A stretch of DNA of 64,000 bases from DATAOG01 sp963840925 (GTDB lineage: Bacteria > Pseudomonadota > Alphaproteobacteria > Geminicoccales > Geminicoccaceae). The notes under the pieces were generated by a model that did not search any database, was not told the DNA's origin, and was given only the letters and a program-made list of their open reading frames with translations. Shown here one piece after another: positions 8,887-16,976 of this stretch. The stretch lies in contig CAWJAY010000035.1 in NCBI GenBank assembly GCA_963840925.1, positions 1-64,000 on the forward strand, in the 5' to 3' direction. A program made the position numbers and the translations under genes. The first letter of the stretch is position 1. Each line of letters starts with the position of its first letter.

Positions 8887-9831
8887 CTACTCCCGCTCGC
8901 TCAGGATGCGGCGCGACAATAGCCAGATCAGCAGCGCCAGCAGCGGGAAGAAGACCATGTTGACCGCCGAGCCGATGCCGAGCCGGCTGGCGTCGAGCGC
9001 GTACTTGAACGCCAGGTTCGGCAGGATCTGGGTCCGGTTGGCCGGCCCGCCGTTGGTCAGGATCTGGACGATCACGAGGTTGGTCGAGGTCCAGATCAGC
9101 GACAGCATGACCACGATCGTGAACACGCGCCGCATCTGCGGGATCGTGATGTACCAGAACTCGTGCCAGACGTTGGCGCCATCGATCCGCGCCGCTTCGT
9201 ACATCTCCTTGGGGATCGCTTTCAGGCCGGCGAGGAAGCTCATCGTGTAGAACGGCGTGCCCGACCAGACGACGACCGCGACCACCGAGGCCATCGCGAC
9301 CTTGGGATCGCCGAGCCAGGAGACCACCTCCTCGACCTGAAAGACCGCGATCAGAAAATTATTCAGCAGCCCGCTGAAGTCGTCGTAAATCCAGCGGAAG
9401 CTCAGCGCGGCGACGATCGTCGGCACCGCCCAGGGCACGAACAGGATCGTTCGCCAGATGTAGTTGAACGGCCGGTCCTGGGTCAGGACCAGGGCCATGC
9501 CCAGCCCGAGGCAGAACTTGATGGCGACGGCCGCGAAGGTATAGACGATCGTGTTGCGCACGACCTGGAGAAACTTGGCATCGGCGAACAGCTCGTAGTA
9601 GTTTGCAAGACCGATGAACTGCGCCGGGGCGCCGACCATCTTGTCGTGGAAGCTGATCCAAATCGCGGAGAAGAACGGATAGACGACGACGAAGACGAGC
9701 ACGGCCAGCGCCGGCGCAAGGAACAGCAAGGCGATGAATTTCTGATTGTTGAGGAGCCCGGACCAGCGCGACCCAGCCGCAGCGTCCGGACGCCACGCCG
9801 AGCCGACCGTCGCGACCCGTCTTCCGAGCAT
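8887..9831 (-). CDS. Carbohydrate ABC transporter permease (MalF/UgpA-like)
   Basis: 314 aa. The N-terminus has about 30 hydrophilic residues, then the first membrane span (IALLFLAPALAVLVFVVVYP), five more spans, and the EAA loop YEAARIDGANVWHEFWYITIP. It ends in SRRILSERE. It forms the inner-membrane channel with the permease at 8037. It is the first gene of the leftward unit permease-permease-binding protein; transcription must start between 9832 and the divergent MTHFR genes at 10050. The start may lie further inside, since the first 30 codons are not strongly conserved in such permeases. The lack of an ATP-binding gene in the cluster is worth noting. Confidence 0.92.
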   Translation of the reverse strand: MLGRRVATVGSAWRPDAAAGSRWSGLLNNQKFIALLFLAPALAVLVFVVVYPFFSAIWISFHDKMVGAPAQFIGLANYYELFADAKFLQVVRNTIVYTFAAVAIKFCLGLGMALVLTQDRPFNYIWRTILFVPWAVPTIVAALSFRWIYDDFSGLLNNFLIAVFQVEEVVSWLGDPKVAMASVVAVVVWSGTPFYTMSFLAGLKAIPKEMYEAARIDGANVWHEFWYITIPQMRRVFTIVVMLSLIWTSTNLVIVQILTNGGPANRTQILPNLAFKYALDASRLGIGSAVNMVFFPLLALLIWLLSRRILSERE

Positions 9832-10049
9832 CCCGCCCCCCGCGTTGCTCGCGTCTCCGCGCCCGCGTGCGGCATCGGAGGTTGGGAGGGAGCGTATCGC
9901 GTTCGGTCGGCGCGCGCAAACCCCGAGCAGCGCCGGCGATCCGGACAGTGCGCGGCGCGGCCGGGGAGATGAAGGCCGCTGCCGCTTGTGCGATAGTGCC
10001 GATCGGCGCCGCCAGCGATAACGCGCGGTCGCGGGAGGAAAGCGTCCCG

Positions 10050-10514
10050 ATGTATGCGGTGCGTCTCTGGTCGGTCCGCCACGCCCGGGCGCTCAGCAGG
10101 GTCTACGCCGGCTTCGAGCGCCTGCTGGTCGCGTGCGAGCCGTGGCTCTGCCGGATCGGCTACCGGCGGCTCGAGCGCCCGCTCGCGGCCGTCGAGCGCG
10201 GCGTCAAGGGCCTGCTGTTCGACTGCCGGATGTGCGGCCAGTGCGTGCTCAGCGCGACCGGGCTGTCGTGCCCGATGAACTGTCCGAAGAATTTGCGCAA
10301 CGGGCCCTGCGGCGGCGTCCGGCCGGATGGCGCCTGCGAGGTCGTGCCGGCAATGCGTTGCGTCTGGGTCGAGGCCTGGGAGGGCAGCCTGCGGCTCGAG
10401 CGCGGCGATGCCATCTTCGCGGTGCAACCGCCGATCGACCATCGCCGCTGGGGCCGGTCGGCGTGGCTCGGCGTGCTGCGTGCCCGCCGGCAGTCGGACA
10501 GGTCTGAGCCATGA
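10050..10514 (+). CDS. MTHFR C-terminal-domain protein (zinc/cysteine-rich partner of methylenetetrahydrofolate reductase)
   Basis: 154 aa from ATG 10050, preceded by a GGGAGGA ribosome-binding site at 10034-10040. The middle of the protein has a cysteine cluster FDCRMCGQCVLSATGLSCP, followed by MNCPKNLRNGPCGG and a late C (MRCVW). This is the pattern of the MTHFR C-terminal domain family, found either as a fusion to MetF or as a separate protein, and thought to hold iron-sulfur or zinc. It overlaps the downstream MTHFR gene by four bases (ATGA), so the two are translationally coupled and probably form one enzyme or electron-delivery complex in one-carbon metabolism. Confidence 0.82.
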   Translation: MYAVRLWSVRHARALSRVYAGFERLLVACEPWLCRIGYRRLERPLAAVERGVKGLLFDCRMCGQCVLSATGLSCPMNCPKNLRNGPCGGVRPDGACEVVPAMRCVWVEAWEGSLRLERGDAIFAVQPPIDHRRWGRSAWLGVLRARRQSDRSEP

Positions 10515-11611
10515 CTGATCGTCACGACGGCCGGCCGCACGGGCCGCTCAACCCGGGCGCCGCCCATCCGGAGATGGTCAGTCCGGGCCCGCTCGACCCC
10601 GGCGCGCCGCTCGACCCGCTGCCCGGCCATTCCTCGCGCGGGCGCCTGGAGCGGGTGCTACGCGCCGGCGAGTTCGCGGTCACCGCCGAGCTGTCGCCGC
10701 CGGACTCCGCCGATCCCAGGGACGTCTACGCGCGCGCCCGGGTCTTCGACGGCTGGGTCGACGGCATCAACGCGACCGACGGCTCGGGCGCCAACTGCCA
10801 CATGTCGAGCGTCGGGGTGTGCGCGCTGCTGACCCGGGTCGGCTATGCCCCGGTGATGCAGATCTCCTGCCGTGACAGGAACCGGATCGCGATCCAGGGC
10901 GACGTGCTCGGCGCCGCGGCAATGGGGGTCGCGAACGTGCTGTGCCTGACCGGCGACGGCGTCCAATGCGGCGATCAGGCGGACGCCAAGCCCGTGTTCG
11001 ACCTCGACAGCATCGCGCTGATCGAGACGATCAGGATCATGCGCGACGAGCGCCGGCTGCTGTCCGGGAGGCCGCTCGCGCACCCGCCCGAGCTGTTCAT
11101 CGGGGCAGCCGAGAACCCGTTCGCGCCGCCTTACGAGTTCCGGCCGCTGCGGCTCGCCAAGAAGATCGCGGCCGGCGCCCAGTTCATCCAGACCCAGTAC
11201 TGCTATGACCTCCCGATGCTCGAGCGGTTCGTAGCGCGGGCACGGGACCTGGGCCTGACCGAGCGCTGCTTCGTCCTGGTCGGCGTCGGCCCGCTCGCCT
11301 CGGCGCGCGCCGCCCGCTGGATCCGCGCTCACGTGCCGGGGGTCCATATCCCGGATGTGCTGGTGGCGCGGCTCGAGCAGGCGGGCGATCAGCGCGCCGA
11401 GGGCAAGCGCGTCTGCATCGAGCTGATTGAACAGGTCCGGGAGATCCCAGGCGTCGCCGGGATCCACCTGATGGCCTACCGCCAGGAGGAGGCGGTCGCC
11501 GAGATCATCGAGCGCTCGGACGTGCTGCGCGGGCGCAGACCGCACAACGTAATCGCCCGCTGGGCCGCCTTCCAGCGCCGCCGGGCGGCGGCCCAGCCGG
11601 CGCCCGTCTAG
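10511..11611 (+). CDS. Methylenetetrahydrofolate reductase (MetF-like)
   Basis: 366 aa. About 45 N-terminal residues (rich in G, P, H) precede the TIM-barrel domain, which starts near GEFAVTAELSPPDSADP, the family's catalytic-glutamate strand. Other landmarks are GYAPVMQISCRDRNR, VLCLTGDG for FAD binding, ELFIGAAENPFAPP and GAQFIQTQYCYDL, all typical of MTHFR. It reduces 5,10-methylenetetrahydrofolate, or runs the reverse in methyl-oxidation pathways. The ATGA overlap with the cysteine-rich partner at 10050 marks the two-subunit type known from acetogens and from alphaproteobacterial O- or N-demethylation clusters; this may mean it oxidises methyl groups rather than serving methionine synthesis. 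No demethylase is next to it, so that role is only an inference. Confidence 0.9.
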   Translation: MTDRHDGRPHGPLNPGAAHPEMVSPGPLDPGAPLDPLPGHSSRGRLERVLRAGEFAVTAELSPPDSADPRDVYARARVFDGWVDGINATDGSGANCHMSSVGVCALLTRVGYAPVMQISCRDRNRIAIQGDVLGAAAMGVANVLCLTGDGVQCGDQADAKPVFDLDSIALIETIRIMRDERRLLSGRPLAHPPELFIGAAENPFAPPYEFRPLRLAKKIAAGAQFIQTQYCYDLPMLERFVARARDLGLTERCFVLVGVGPLASARAARWIRAHVPGVHIPDVLVARLEQAGDQRAEGKRVCIELIEQVREIPGVAGIHLMAYRQEEAVAEIIERSDVLRGRRPHNVIARWAAFQRRRAAAQPAPV

Positions 11612-11624
11612 CGCTTTTGAGATG

Positions 11625-11849
11625 CTACTGGGTCGTGTCGTCGTCGTCGGGCGTCTCGTCGGTCGTATCGCCGGTTTCCTCTTCGATCTTCTCTTCGGTA
11701 TTTTCCGCCCCGCCCGAGACCGCCTCGCCGGCCGCCTCGACGTCCTCGCCCATGCCGCGCATGGTATTGCAGCCGGACGTCAGCAGCAGCAGCCCGAACA
11801 GCGCCGGCATCAGCAGCAGGCCCAGAACTCCCTTGGCTAGTCTGGCCAC
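11625..11849 (-). CDS. Entericidin-like small lipoprotein
   Basis: 74 aa from GTG 11849, preceded by GGAGGGAAGGAA. A longer open frame starts at 11912 but its extra 21 residues are not signal-like. The signal peptide (GLLLMPALFGLLLLTSGC) ends in a lipobox SGC, and the mature N-terminus CNTMRGMGEDVEAAGEAV is the hallmark of the EcnA/EcnB entericidin family. The tail is a low-complexity acidic stretch (TDETPDDDDTTQ), longer than in E. coli entericidins. Such lipoproteins are linked to outer-membrane stress and programmed lysis, but in alphaproteobacteria their role is unclear. It converges with the MTHFR gene, whose stop is 13 bases away. Confidence 0.8.
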   Translation of the reverse strand: MARLAKGVLGLLLMPALFGLLLLTSGCNTMRGMGEDVEAAGEAVSGGAENTEEKIEEETGDTTDETPDDDDTTQ

Positions 11850-11980
11850 TTCCTTCCCTCCACTCCGGATCCGCGATCCCGGCAGCCGACGGTGCCGCAG
11901 GGTCGCGGCCAAAGGTGGTACATGAGCCGATCGGAAGCGGCAAGAGCGCGGAATGGCGCAGCCGCCGGGGGCGGCCGGGC

Positions 11981-12790
11981 TCAGCCGCCAGGCTCGGGCA
12001 GGCGGAGGAACTCGACCAGCGCGTCCAGCGTGGCGTCCGGCTGCTCGACCATCAGCATATGGCCGGCGCCAGGCAGCGCGACGAACTTCCCGTCCTTAAT
12101 CGCTTCGGCGAGCCGGGCGCCCTGGCGCGCCGGCGCCATGCGGTCAAGCTCGCCGGCCACGACCAGGGTCGGGCAGCGGACCTTGGCGGCCGCCGCGAGG
12201 CCATCCTGGTAAGCGGTGCACGCAGCGAGGTCGGTCTCGAGCACCGGCCCGACCGAGCGCTCGAGCAGGCGCATCGCGTGGCCCATCATCCAGCTGCCCG
12301 GCGCCTTGTGGCCGCCGAGGTGACCGGCTGGCCCGAAGCCCCAGTCGCAGATCAGCGCTGCTGCGCGCGGCCCCGGCCCGGCCGCGGCCGCGAGCAGATC
12401 CGGATGGACCGGCATCCTGGCCGCAGCGCCGAGCAGCGCCAGGCCGTCGATCCGCCGGCGATGGCGCGCCGCCAGCTCGAGGCTGACCAGGGCGCCCATC
12501 GAATGGCCGACCAGCGTGACCGCGGGCGCGTCCACGACCCCGATCAGCTCCCATAGCCAGTCGGCCAGCGCCGCGATTGACGTCCGCAACGCACCGCCGC
12601 TCCGGCCATGGCCCGGCAAGTCGGGCGCGAGCGCGTTCCAGCCGCGATAGGCGAAATGGCGCGCCTGCAACGGCCAGACCGAATGATCCATGCCGGCGCC
12701 GTGCACGAACAGCATCGTCGGCCGGGCCGGGTCGAAGCCCTTGCCGTAGTCCGCGAGGAAGACCGGCGCGCCGTCGAGGCTCACCTCCAT
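11981..12790 (-). CDS. Alpha/beta hydrolase
   Basis: 269 aa. The oxyanion-hole segment is FVHGAGMDHSVW, the nucleophile elbow is VGHSMG (serine near residue 98), the acid sits in AGELDRMAP and the catalytic histidine in PGAGHMLMVEQP, so the triad is complete. A lid of about 60 residues lies between the elbow and the acid. There is no signal peptide, so it is cytoplasmic. The substrate cannot be named from sequence. It begins 11 bases after the stop of the O-acetylhomoserine sulfhydrylase gene on the same strand, a tight pairing that suggests one transcript and perhaps a role with acyl-homoserine or sulfur metabolites. Confidence 0.88.
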   Translation of the reverse strand: MEVSLDGAPVFLADYGKGFDPARPTMLFVHGAGMDHSVWPLQARHFAYRGWNALAPDLPGHGRSGGALRTSIAALADWLWELIGVVDAPAVTLVGHSMGALVSLELAARHRRRIDGLALLGAAARMPVHPDLLAAAAGPGPRAAALICDWGFGPAGHLGGHKAPGSWMMGHAMRLLERSVGPVLETDLAACTAYQDGLAAAAKVRCPTLVVAGELDRMAPARQGARLAEAIKDGKFVALPGAGHMLMVEQPDATLDALVEFLRLPEPGG

Positions 12791-12801
12791 CGACCGTTTC
12801 C

Positions 12802-14097
12802 TCAGGCCTTGGCGGCGCGCTTCAGCGCGCGGTCGAGGTCGTCGACGATGTCGGCGGGGTCTTCGAGGCCGACCGAAAGCCGGATCATGTCCTCGCCGAC
12901 GCCCGCGGCTTGCAAGGCATCGGCGCCGACCTGCAGGTGGGTGGTCGAGGCCGGGTGGATGACCAGCGTCTTGGCGTCGCCGACGTTGGCGAGGTGGGAG
13001 GCGAGCGCGCAGCTCTCGATGAAGCGCCGGCCGGCGGCACGGCCGCCCCTGACCCCGAAGCTCACCATCGAGCCTGCGCCCTTGGGCAGCACCTTCTTGG
13101 CCAGCCGGTGGTCCCGGTGGGTGGCGAGCGACGGATGCAGCACCCAGGCGACCGCGTCATGGGTCGCGAGGAACTTCACCACCTGATGGGTGTTGGCCAT
13201 GTGCCGCTCGACGCGCAACGGCAGGGTCTCGACGCCCTGCAGGATATAGAACGCGTTCTGCGGGCTCATGCAGGCGCCAAAGTCGCGCAGCCCTTCGGTC
13301 CGCGCCCGCATGTGGAAGGCGGAGGGACCGTAGGTCTCGGCGTAGACCAGTCCGTCGTAGCCGGGATAGGGGTCGGTCAGCGTCGGATACTTGCCGGAGG
13401 CCGCCCAGTCGAACCGGCCGCCGTCGACCAGCACGCCGCCGATCGCGATGCCATGGCCGCCCAGCCACTTGGTCGCCGAATGCAGGACCAGATCGGCGCC
13501 CAGCTCGAACGGCCGGCAGAGGCAGGGCGTGGCGAAGGTGTTGTCGATCAGCAGCGGCAGCCCGGCCGCGTGCGCGATCGCGGCAACGCCCGCGATGTCC
13601 AGGACCTCGAGGCCAGGATTGCCGATCGTCTCGCCGAACACGAGCCGGGTCTCGGGCCGGAGCGCGGCCGCGAACGCCTGCGGATCGCGCGGGTCGACGA
13701 AGCTCGTCTCGATGCCGAAGCGGGGCAGCGTGAGCTTCAGAAGGTTGGTCGAGCCGCCGTAGAGCGACTTCGACGCGACGATGTGGCCGCCCGCCCCCAT
13801 CAGCGTCGCGATCGCGAGGTGGAGCGCTGCCTGGCCGCTCGCGGTCGCGACCGCGCCGACCCCGCCTTCCAGCGCCGCGATCCGCTCCTCGAGCACCGCG
13901 GTGGTCGGGTTCGAGATCCGCGAATAGATGTGGCCGGCGCGCTCCAGATTGAACAAGGAGGCCGCTTGGTCGGCGTCGGTGAACACGTAGGAGGTCGTCT
14001 GATAGATCGGCACCGCGCGCGCGCCGGTCGCCGGATCGGGGCGCTGGCCGGCGTGCAGCGCCAGCGTGTCGGGCTTCAAGAGCTTGGGCTCGGTCAT
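12802..14097 (-). CDS. metY: O-acetylhomoserine aminocarboxypropyltransferase/sulfhydrylase
   Basis: 431 aa from ATG 14097 (MTEPKLLKPDTLALHAGQ); the frame is open for 49 more codons upstream but that part is not protein-like. This is a PLP enzyme of the Cys/Met metabolism family: PIYQTTSYVFTDADQAA, then RISNPTTAVLEERIAALEGG, and the Schiff-base lysine in LHSATKWLGGHG. The length (about 430) and the insert GGVLVDGGRFDW with PTLTDPYPGYDG are typical of MetY rather than the shorter MetB/MetZ enzymes. It makes homocysteine from O-acetylhomoserine and sulfide. An inverted repeat at 14194-14209 in the promoter region could be a regulatory site. I saw no convincing SAM riboswitch. Confidence 0.93.
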   Translation of the reverse strand: MTEPKLLKPDTLALHAGQRPDPATGARAVPIYQTTSYVFTDADQAASLFNLERAGHIYSRISNPTTAVLEERIAALEGGVGAVATASGQAALHLAIATLMGAGGHIVASKSLYGGSTNLLKLTLPRFGIETSFVDPRDPQAFAAALRPETRLVFGETIGNPGLEVLDIAGVAAIAHAAGLPLLIDNTFATPCLCRPFELGADLVLHSATKWLGGHGIAIGGVLVDGGRFDWAASGKYPTLTDPYPGYDGLVYAETYGPSAFHMRARTEGLRDFGACMSPQNAFYILQGVETLPLRVERHMANTHQVVKFLATHDAVAWVLHPSLATHRDHRLAKKVLPKGAGSMVSFGVRGGRAAGRRFIESCALASHLANVGDAKTLVIHPASTTHLQVGADALQAAGVGEDMIRLSVGLEDPADIVDDLDRALKRAAKA

Positions 14098-14193
14098 CCG
14101 TGACCTCGTCGATGGTTCAGCGCCCCGGTGCCGCAGGCGCGGACCGGCGGTCTTGGCGCCCTGAGGCTGCCGGGCACCACCCAAAGCGCGGGT

Positions 14194-14209
14194 CGTACAT
14201 GATCGTACG
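14194..14209. promoter_or_regulatory. Inverted repeat between metY and the divergent gene at 14300
   Basis: CGTAC (14194-14198) and GTACG (14205-14209) are perfect arms around a 6-base centre. It lies about 100 bases upstream of each of the two divergent starts, where a transcription factor operator is plausible. The match to a known regulator is not established. Confidence 0.3.
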
Positions 14210-14299
14210 GGCGCACGCCACCAGATCGGCCCGGGCGTTACCAACCCTTAAGGATGTTGCTTCTAGAAAGGCCGGCCGCGTGAACCGGGAGAAGATGCG

Positions 14300-15121
14300 A
14301 TGGCCGGTGGCTCGCCAGGGGCTTTGGCCGCGCTCGAGGCCGAGATCGTCGACAACGGTTGGATCAGCGCCAAGCACGTGCTCGGGCTGCGGCGCGCGGT
14401 CTATCAGGATGGTGCCATCGACCGCGACGAGGCGGCCTTCCTGTTCCGGCTCAATCGCCGGGCGCTGGCGAGCGATCCGGCCTGGGCGGAATTCTACGTC
14501 GAGGCGCTGAGCGACTTCTTCTTCTGGCGCAATGGCATCGATTGCGTGCTCACCGAGGACGCCGAGCGCATGCTGCTCGAGTGGCTGGGCCCGCACGCGA
14601 GCAAGGACGATCCGACCGAGCTGCGCCTGCTGCTCAACCTGATCTTCCGCGCCAACGGCTGCTCGGAGGGGTTTCGGAGCGTCGTGCTGAAGGCGGTCGA
14701 GCACAGCGTGCTGGCCAGTGCGCAGGCGCTGTACGGCTCGGCCGCGCGCGGCGCCGGCGCGATCGACAAGGCCGACGTCGAGGTCATCCGGCGCCTGATC
14801 TACGGCAGCGGCAGCCAGCGCGGCATCGCGATCAGCCGGGCCGAGGCCGAGTTCCTGTTCGAGCTCAATCGGGCGACCGCGCAGGCCGACAACGACCGCG
14901 CCTGGCGCGATCTGTTCGTCAAGGCGATTGCGATGCACATCCTGCACGGCGGCGACTCGCCCGAGCGGGTCGACGAGCAGGAGGCGATCTGGCTCAGCGG
15001 CCAGCTCGGCGCCGACTGGGCCGACCACGCCAACGAGCGGGCGCTGCTCGCCTACCTGAAGCAGGAGGCGGCGAGCCTGCACCCACTGCTCGAGCCGCTC
15101 TATCGGCGCCTCGGGAGCTGA
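14300..15121 (+). CDS. Duplicated helical-domain protein of unknown function
   Basis: 273 aa, no signal peptide, no membrane span. Two copies of a roughly 50-residue unit can be read: one near residues 26-75 with VYQDGAIDRDEAAFLFRLNR followed by W-A-E-F-Y-V-E-A, and one near 168-215 with IAISRAEAEFLFELNR followed by W-R-D-L-F-V-K-A. The shared pattern is I-x-R-x-E-A-x-F-L-F-x-L-N-R, then about 10 residues, W-x-x-[FL]-[FY]-V-[EK]-A. A less clear middle unit (VLKAVEHSVLASAQAL) may be a third copy. The helices and acidic residues resemble TerB- or EF-hand-like folds, but I do not recognise a named function. The gene is divergent from metY and convergent with the exported protein at 15127. Confidence 0.7.
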   Translation: MAGGSPGALAALEAEIVDNGWISAKHVLGLRRAVYQDGAIDRDEAAFLFRLNRRALASDPAWAEFYVEALSDFFFWRNGIDCVLTEDAERMLLEWLGPHASKDDPTELRLLLNLIFRANGCSEGFRSVVLKAVEHSVLASAQALYGSAARGAGAIDKADVEVIRRLIYGSGSQRGIAISRAEAEFLFELNRATAQADNDRAWRDLFVKAIAMHILHGGDSPERVDEQEAIWLSGQLGADWADHANERALLAYLKQEAASLHPLLEPLYRRLGS

Positions 15122-15126
15122 GCGGC

Positions 15127-15438
15127 CTACCGCAGAAGCTCGCCCGGCGAATACAGCAGGCCGCGCTCGGACAGGCTCGGCCGGCGCTGGGCGTTGGCGC
15201 AGGCGTCCTTGATGTGGCCCTGCGGCGTCGGATCATCGGCAAAGCCCCAGACGCCGGTGCCGGTGTCGAGCCAGTAGGCGCCATCCGGGATCGGCCCGCA
15301 GCTGACCGCCTCGAGCAGCGCGATCTGCGAGTCGCTGAGCAGGGCGCCGTTGACCACGACCCAACGCTCGGCGTGGGCGGCCCCCGCCATGGCCAAGAGC
15401 ATCGGGGCGACAACGGCGGCAACTGAAATGGAGCGCAT
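15127..15438 (-). CDS. Small exported protein of unknown function
   Basis: 103 aa from ATG 15438, which has GGGAG upstream. Residues 1-23 form a clear signal peptide (VAAVVAPMLLAMAGAAHA) with AHA before the cut. The mature part has ERWVVVNGALLSDSQIALLE, then two single cysteines (SCGP and DACANA) that may form a disulfide in the periplasm. I do not recognise the family. A longer open frame upstream adds 29 arginine-rich residues and is probably not translated. The gene ends five bases from the stop of the upstream, oppositely oriented duplicated-domain protein. Confidence 0.7.
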   Translation of the reverse strand: MRSISVAAVVAPMLLAMAGAAHAERWVVVNGALLSDSQIALLEAVSCGPIPDGAYWLDTGTGVWGFADDPTPQGHIKDACANAQRRPSLSERGLLYSPGELLR

Positions 15439-15572
15439 CGACAAGCTCCCATGGTTCGAATGATGACGTCGTCGCTTAATCAATCGGGATAGCGAGGTCC
15501 GGCGCCGTTCGAATCGCGCCCGCACTGCGCCATACTGCCCGACCGCGGGAAAACGGTCAGGGGGACGGAATC

Positions 15573-16946
15573 ATGGCTCAGGCAGCCAGCCTCAGCAGTC
15601 AGCTCGGCGGGCGCCGCGAGCGCGTCGAGCGGCTGGTCTCGGAGCGGCTCGAGAAAGCTTTTCGCGCCGAGCAGCGGGCAGGGCTCCGGCTCGCGACCCG
15701 GGCGCTCCTGATCGCGCTCGCGGTGACAGCACTTTGGCTCTTCGTCTGGGTCGATCCGCCCCGGATCTATTTCCTCGAAGCGCTGCTTGCGCTGTTTGCG
15801 GCCTGCGCGCTCGCCTACTATCGCTGGGGCGCCGGCGATCGGCCGTGGCAGGGCTACGCGATGGTCGCACTCTACATGGCGCTGCTCAGCTTTTCGATGG
15901 TTGGCTACGATCTGCTGTTCGGCGACGTCTGGCCGCCGCAGATGATGCTGCGCAACGGGACGTTCGTGTACTTCTTCATGTTCGTCGCGGTCGTGGCGCT
16001 GAGCTACTCGCCGCCGCTCGTGGTCTGGGCCGGGCTCGCCGGCGCTCTGGCCTGGTCGCTCGGAGCGAGCCTGATCGCGCTTGCGCCGGGCACGCGCACC
16101 GGGGCCGAGCATGGCCCGGACACGAGGGATCAGGCGCTAGCCCTTCATCTCGACCCGCGCTTCGTCGACCTGGACGTCATCACCCAGGACGCGGTGGTGC
16201 TGTTGATCGTCGCCGGGATCCTCGCCGCCGGCAGCTGGCGCAGCCGCCGGCTGGTCCTGCGCGAAGCGGTCGCGGCCCGCGAGCGCGCTAACCTCGCGCG
16301 GTATTTCTCGCCCCGGATCGTCGATCGCCTGGCCGAGGCCGACGAGCCGCTGAGCCAGGTGCGGGTCCAGCCAGTCGCGGTGCTGTTCGCCGACATCGTC
16401 GGTTTCACCCACCGCTCCGAGCGCGAGCCGCCCGAGCGCATCGTCGCATTGCTGCGCGCCTTCCACGCCCGGCTCGAACAGGCGGTCTTCGAGCACGAGG
16501 GCACGCTCGACAAGTATCTGGGCGACGGCGTCATGGCGACCTTCGGCACGCCCGAAGTCGGTCCCGACGACGCGTACAATGCGCTCGCCGCAGCGCGCGC
16601 CATGCTCGCCAGCATCGAGGCCTGGAATCGCGAGCGCAGCGGCCCCGGCGGCGAGCCGATTCAGCTGTCCATCGGCATTCATTACGGCGAGGTCGTGCTC
16701 GGCGACATCGGCTCCGAGCGGCGCCTCGAATTCGCGGTCCTGGGTGACGTGGTCAACGTCGCAAGCCGCCTCGAGCAGCTGACCCGGCAACTCGACAGCT
16801 CGCTCGTGGTGAGCGATGCGCTGGTCCGGGCGGCTCGCCGCAGCCCCCAGGCCGGACCGGGGTTAGTCGGGCTCTGTCCGGCCGAGCCACAGCATTTGCG
16901 CGGTCGGGACCAGCCAGTCGCGGTCTGGCGGCTGGCGCCCGGCTGA
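15573..16946 (+). CDS. Membrane-anchored class III adenylate/guanylate cyclase
   Basis: 457 aa. The N-terminal half has about six hydrophobic spans (from residue 45 to about 235, such as ALLIALAVTALWLFVWV and AVVLLIVAGILAAGSW). A short helical linker with ARYFSPRIVDRLAE leads into the catalytic domain. Both metal-binding aspartates are visible: FADIVGFT (about Asp273) and YLGDGVMATFG (about Asp317). Later come IGIHYGEVVLGDIG and VLGDVVNVASRLE, the transition-state Asn and Arg region. This architecture (ARYFSP linker plus CHD) is common in proteobacterial membrane cyclases producing cAMP in response to an unknown signal. Start ATG 15573 follows a GGGGGA site. It is monocistronic by appearance. 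Confidence 0.88.
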   Translation: MAQAASLSSQLGGRRERVERLVSERLEKAFRAEQRAGLRLATRALLIALAVTALWLFVWVDPPRIYFLEALLALFAACALAYYRWGAGDRPWQGYAMVALYMALLSFSMVGYDLLFGDVWPPQMMLRNGTFVYFFMFVAVVALSYSPPLVVWAGLAGALAWSLGASLIALAPGTRTGAEHGPDTRDQALALHLDPRFVDLDVITQDAVVLLIVAGILAAGSWRSRRLVLREAVAARERANLARYFSPRIVDRLAEADEPLSQVRVQPVAVLFADIVGFTHRSEREPPERIVALLRAFHARLEQAVFEHEGTLDKYLGDGVMATFGTPEVGPDDAYNALAAARAMLASIEAWNRERSGPGGEPIQLSIGIHYGEVVLGDIGSERRLEFAVLGDVVNVASRLEQLTRQLDSSLVVSDALVRAARRSPQAGPGLVGLCPAEPQHLRGRDQPVAVWRLAPG

Positions 16947-16976
16947 TCTGAAGCCGCCGCGCGGCGCGGCGCCGGC

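Noticed and set aside
14098..14299. A SAM-responsive riboswitch upstream of metY
   Set aside because: No clear SAM-I, SAM-II or SAM-V core could be traced; only a short dyad is present.
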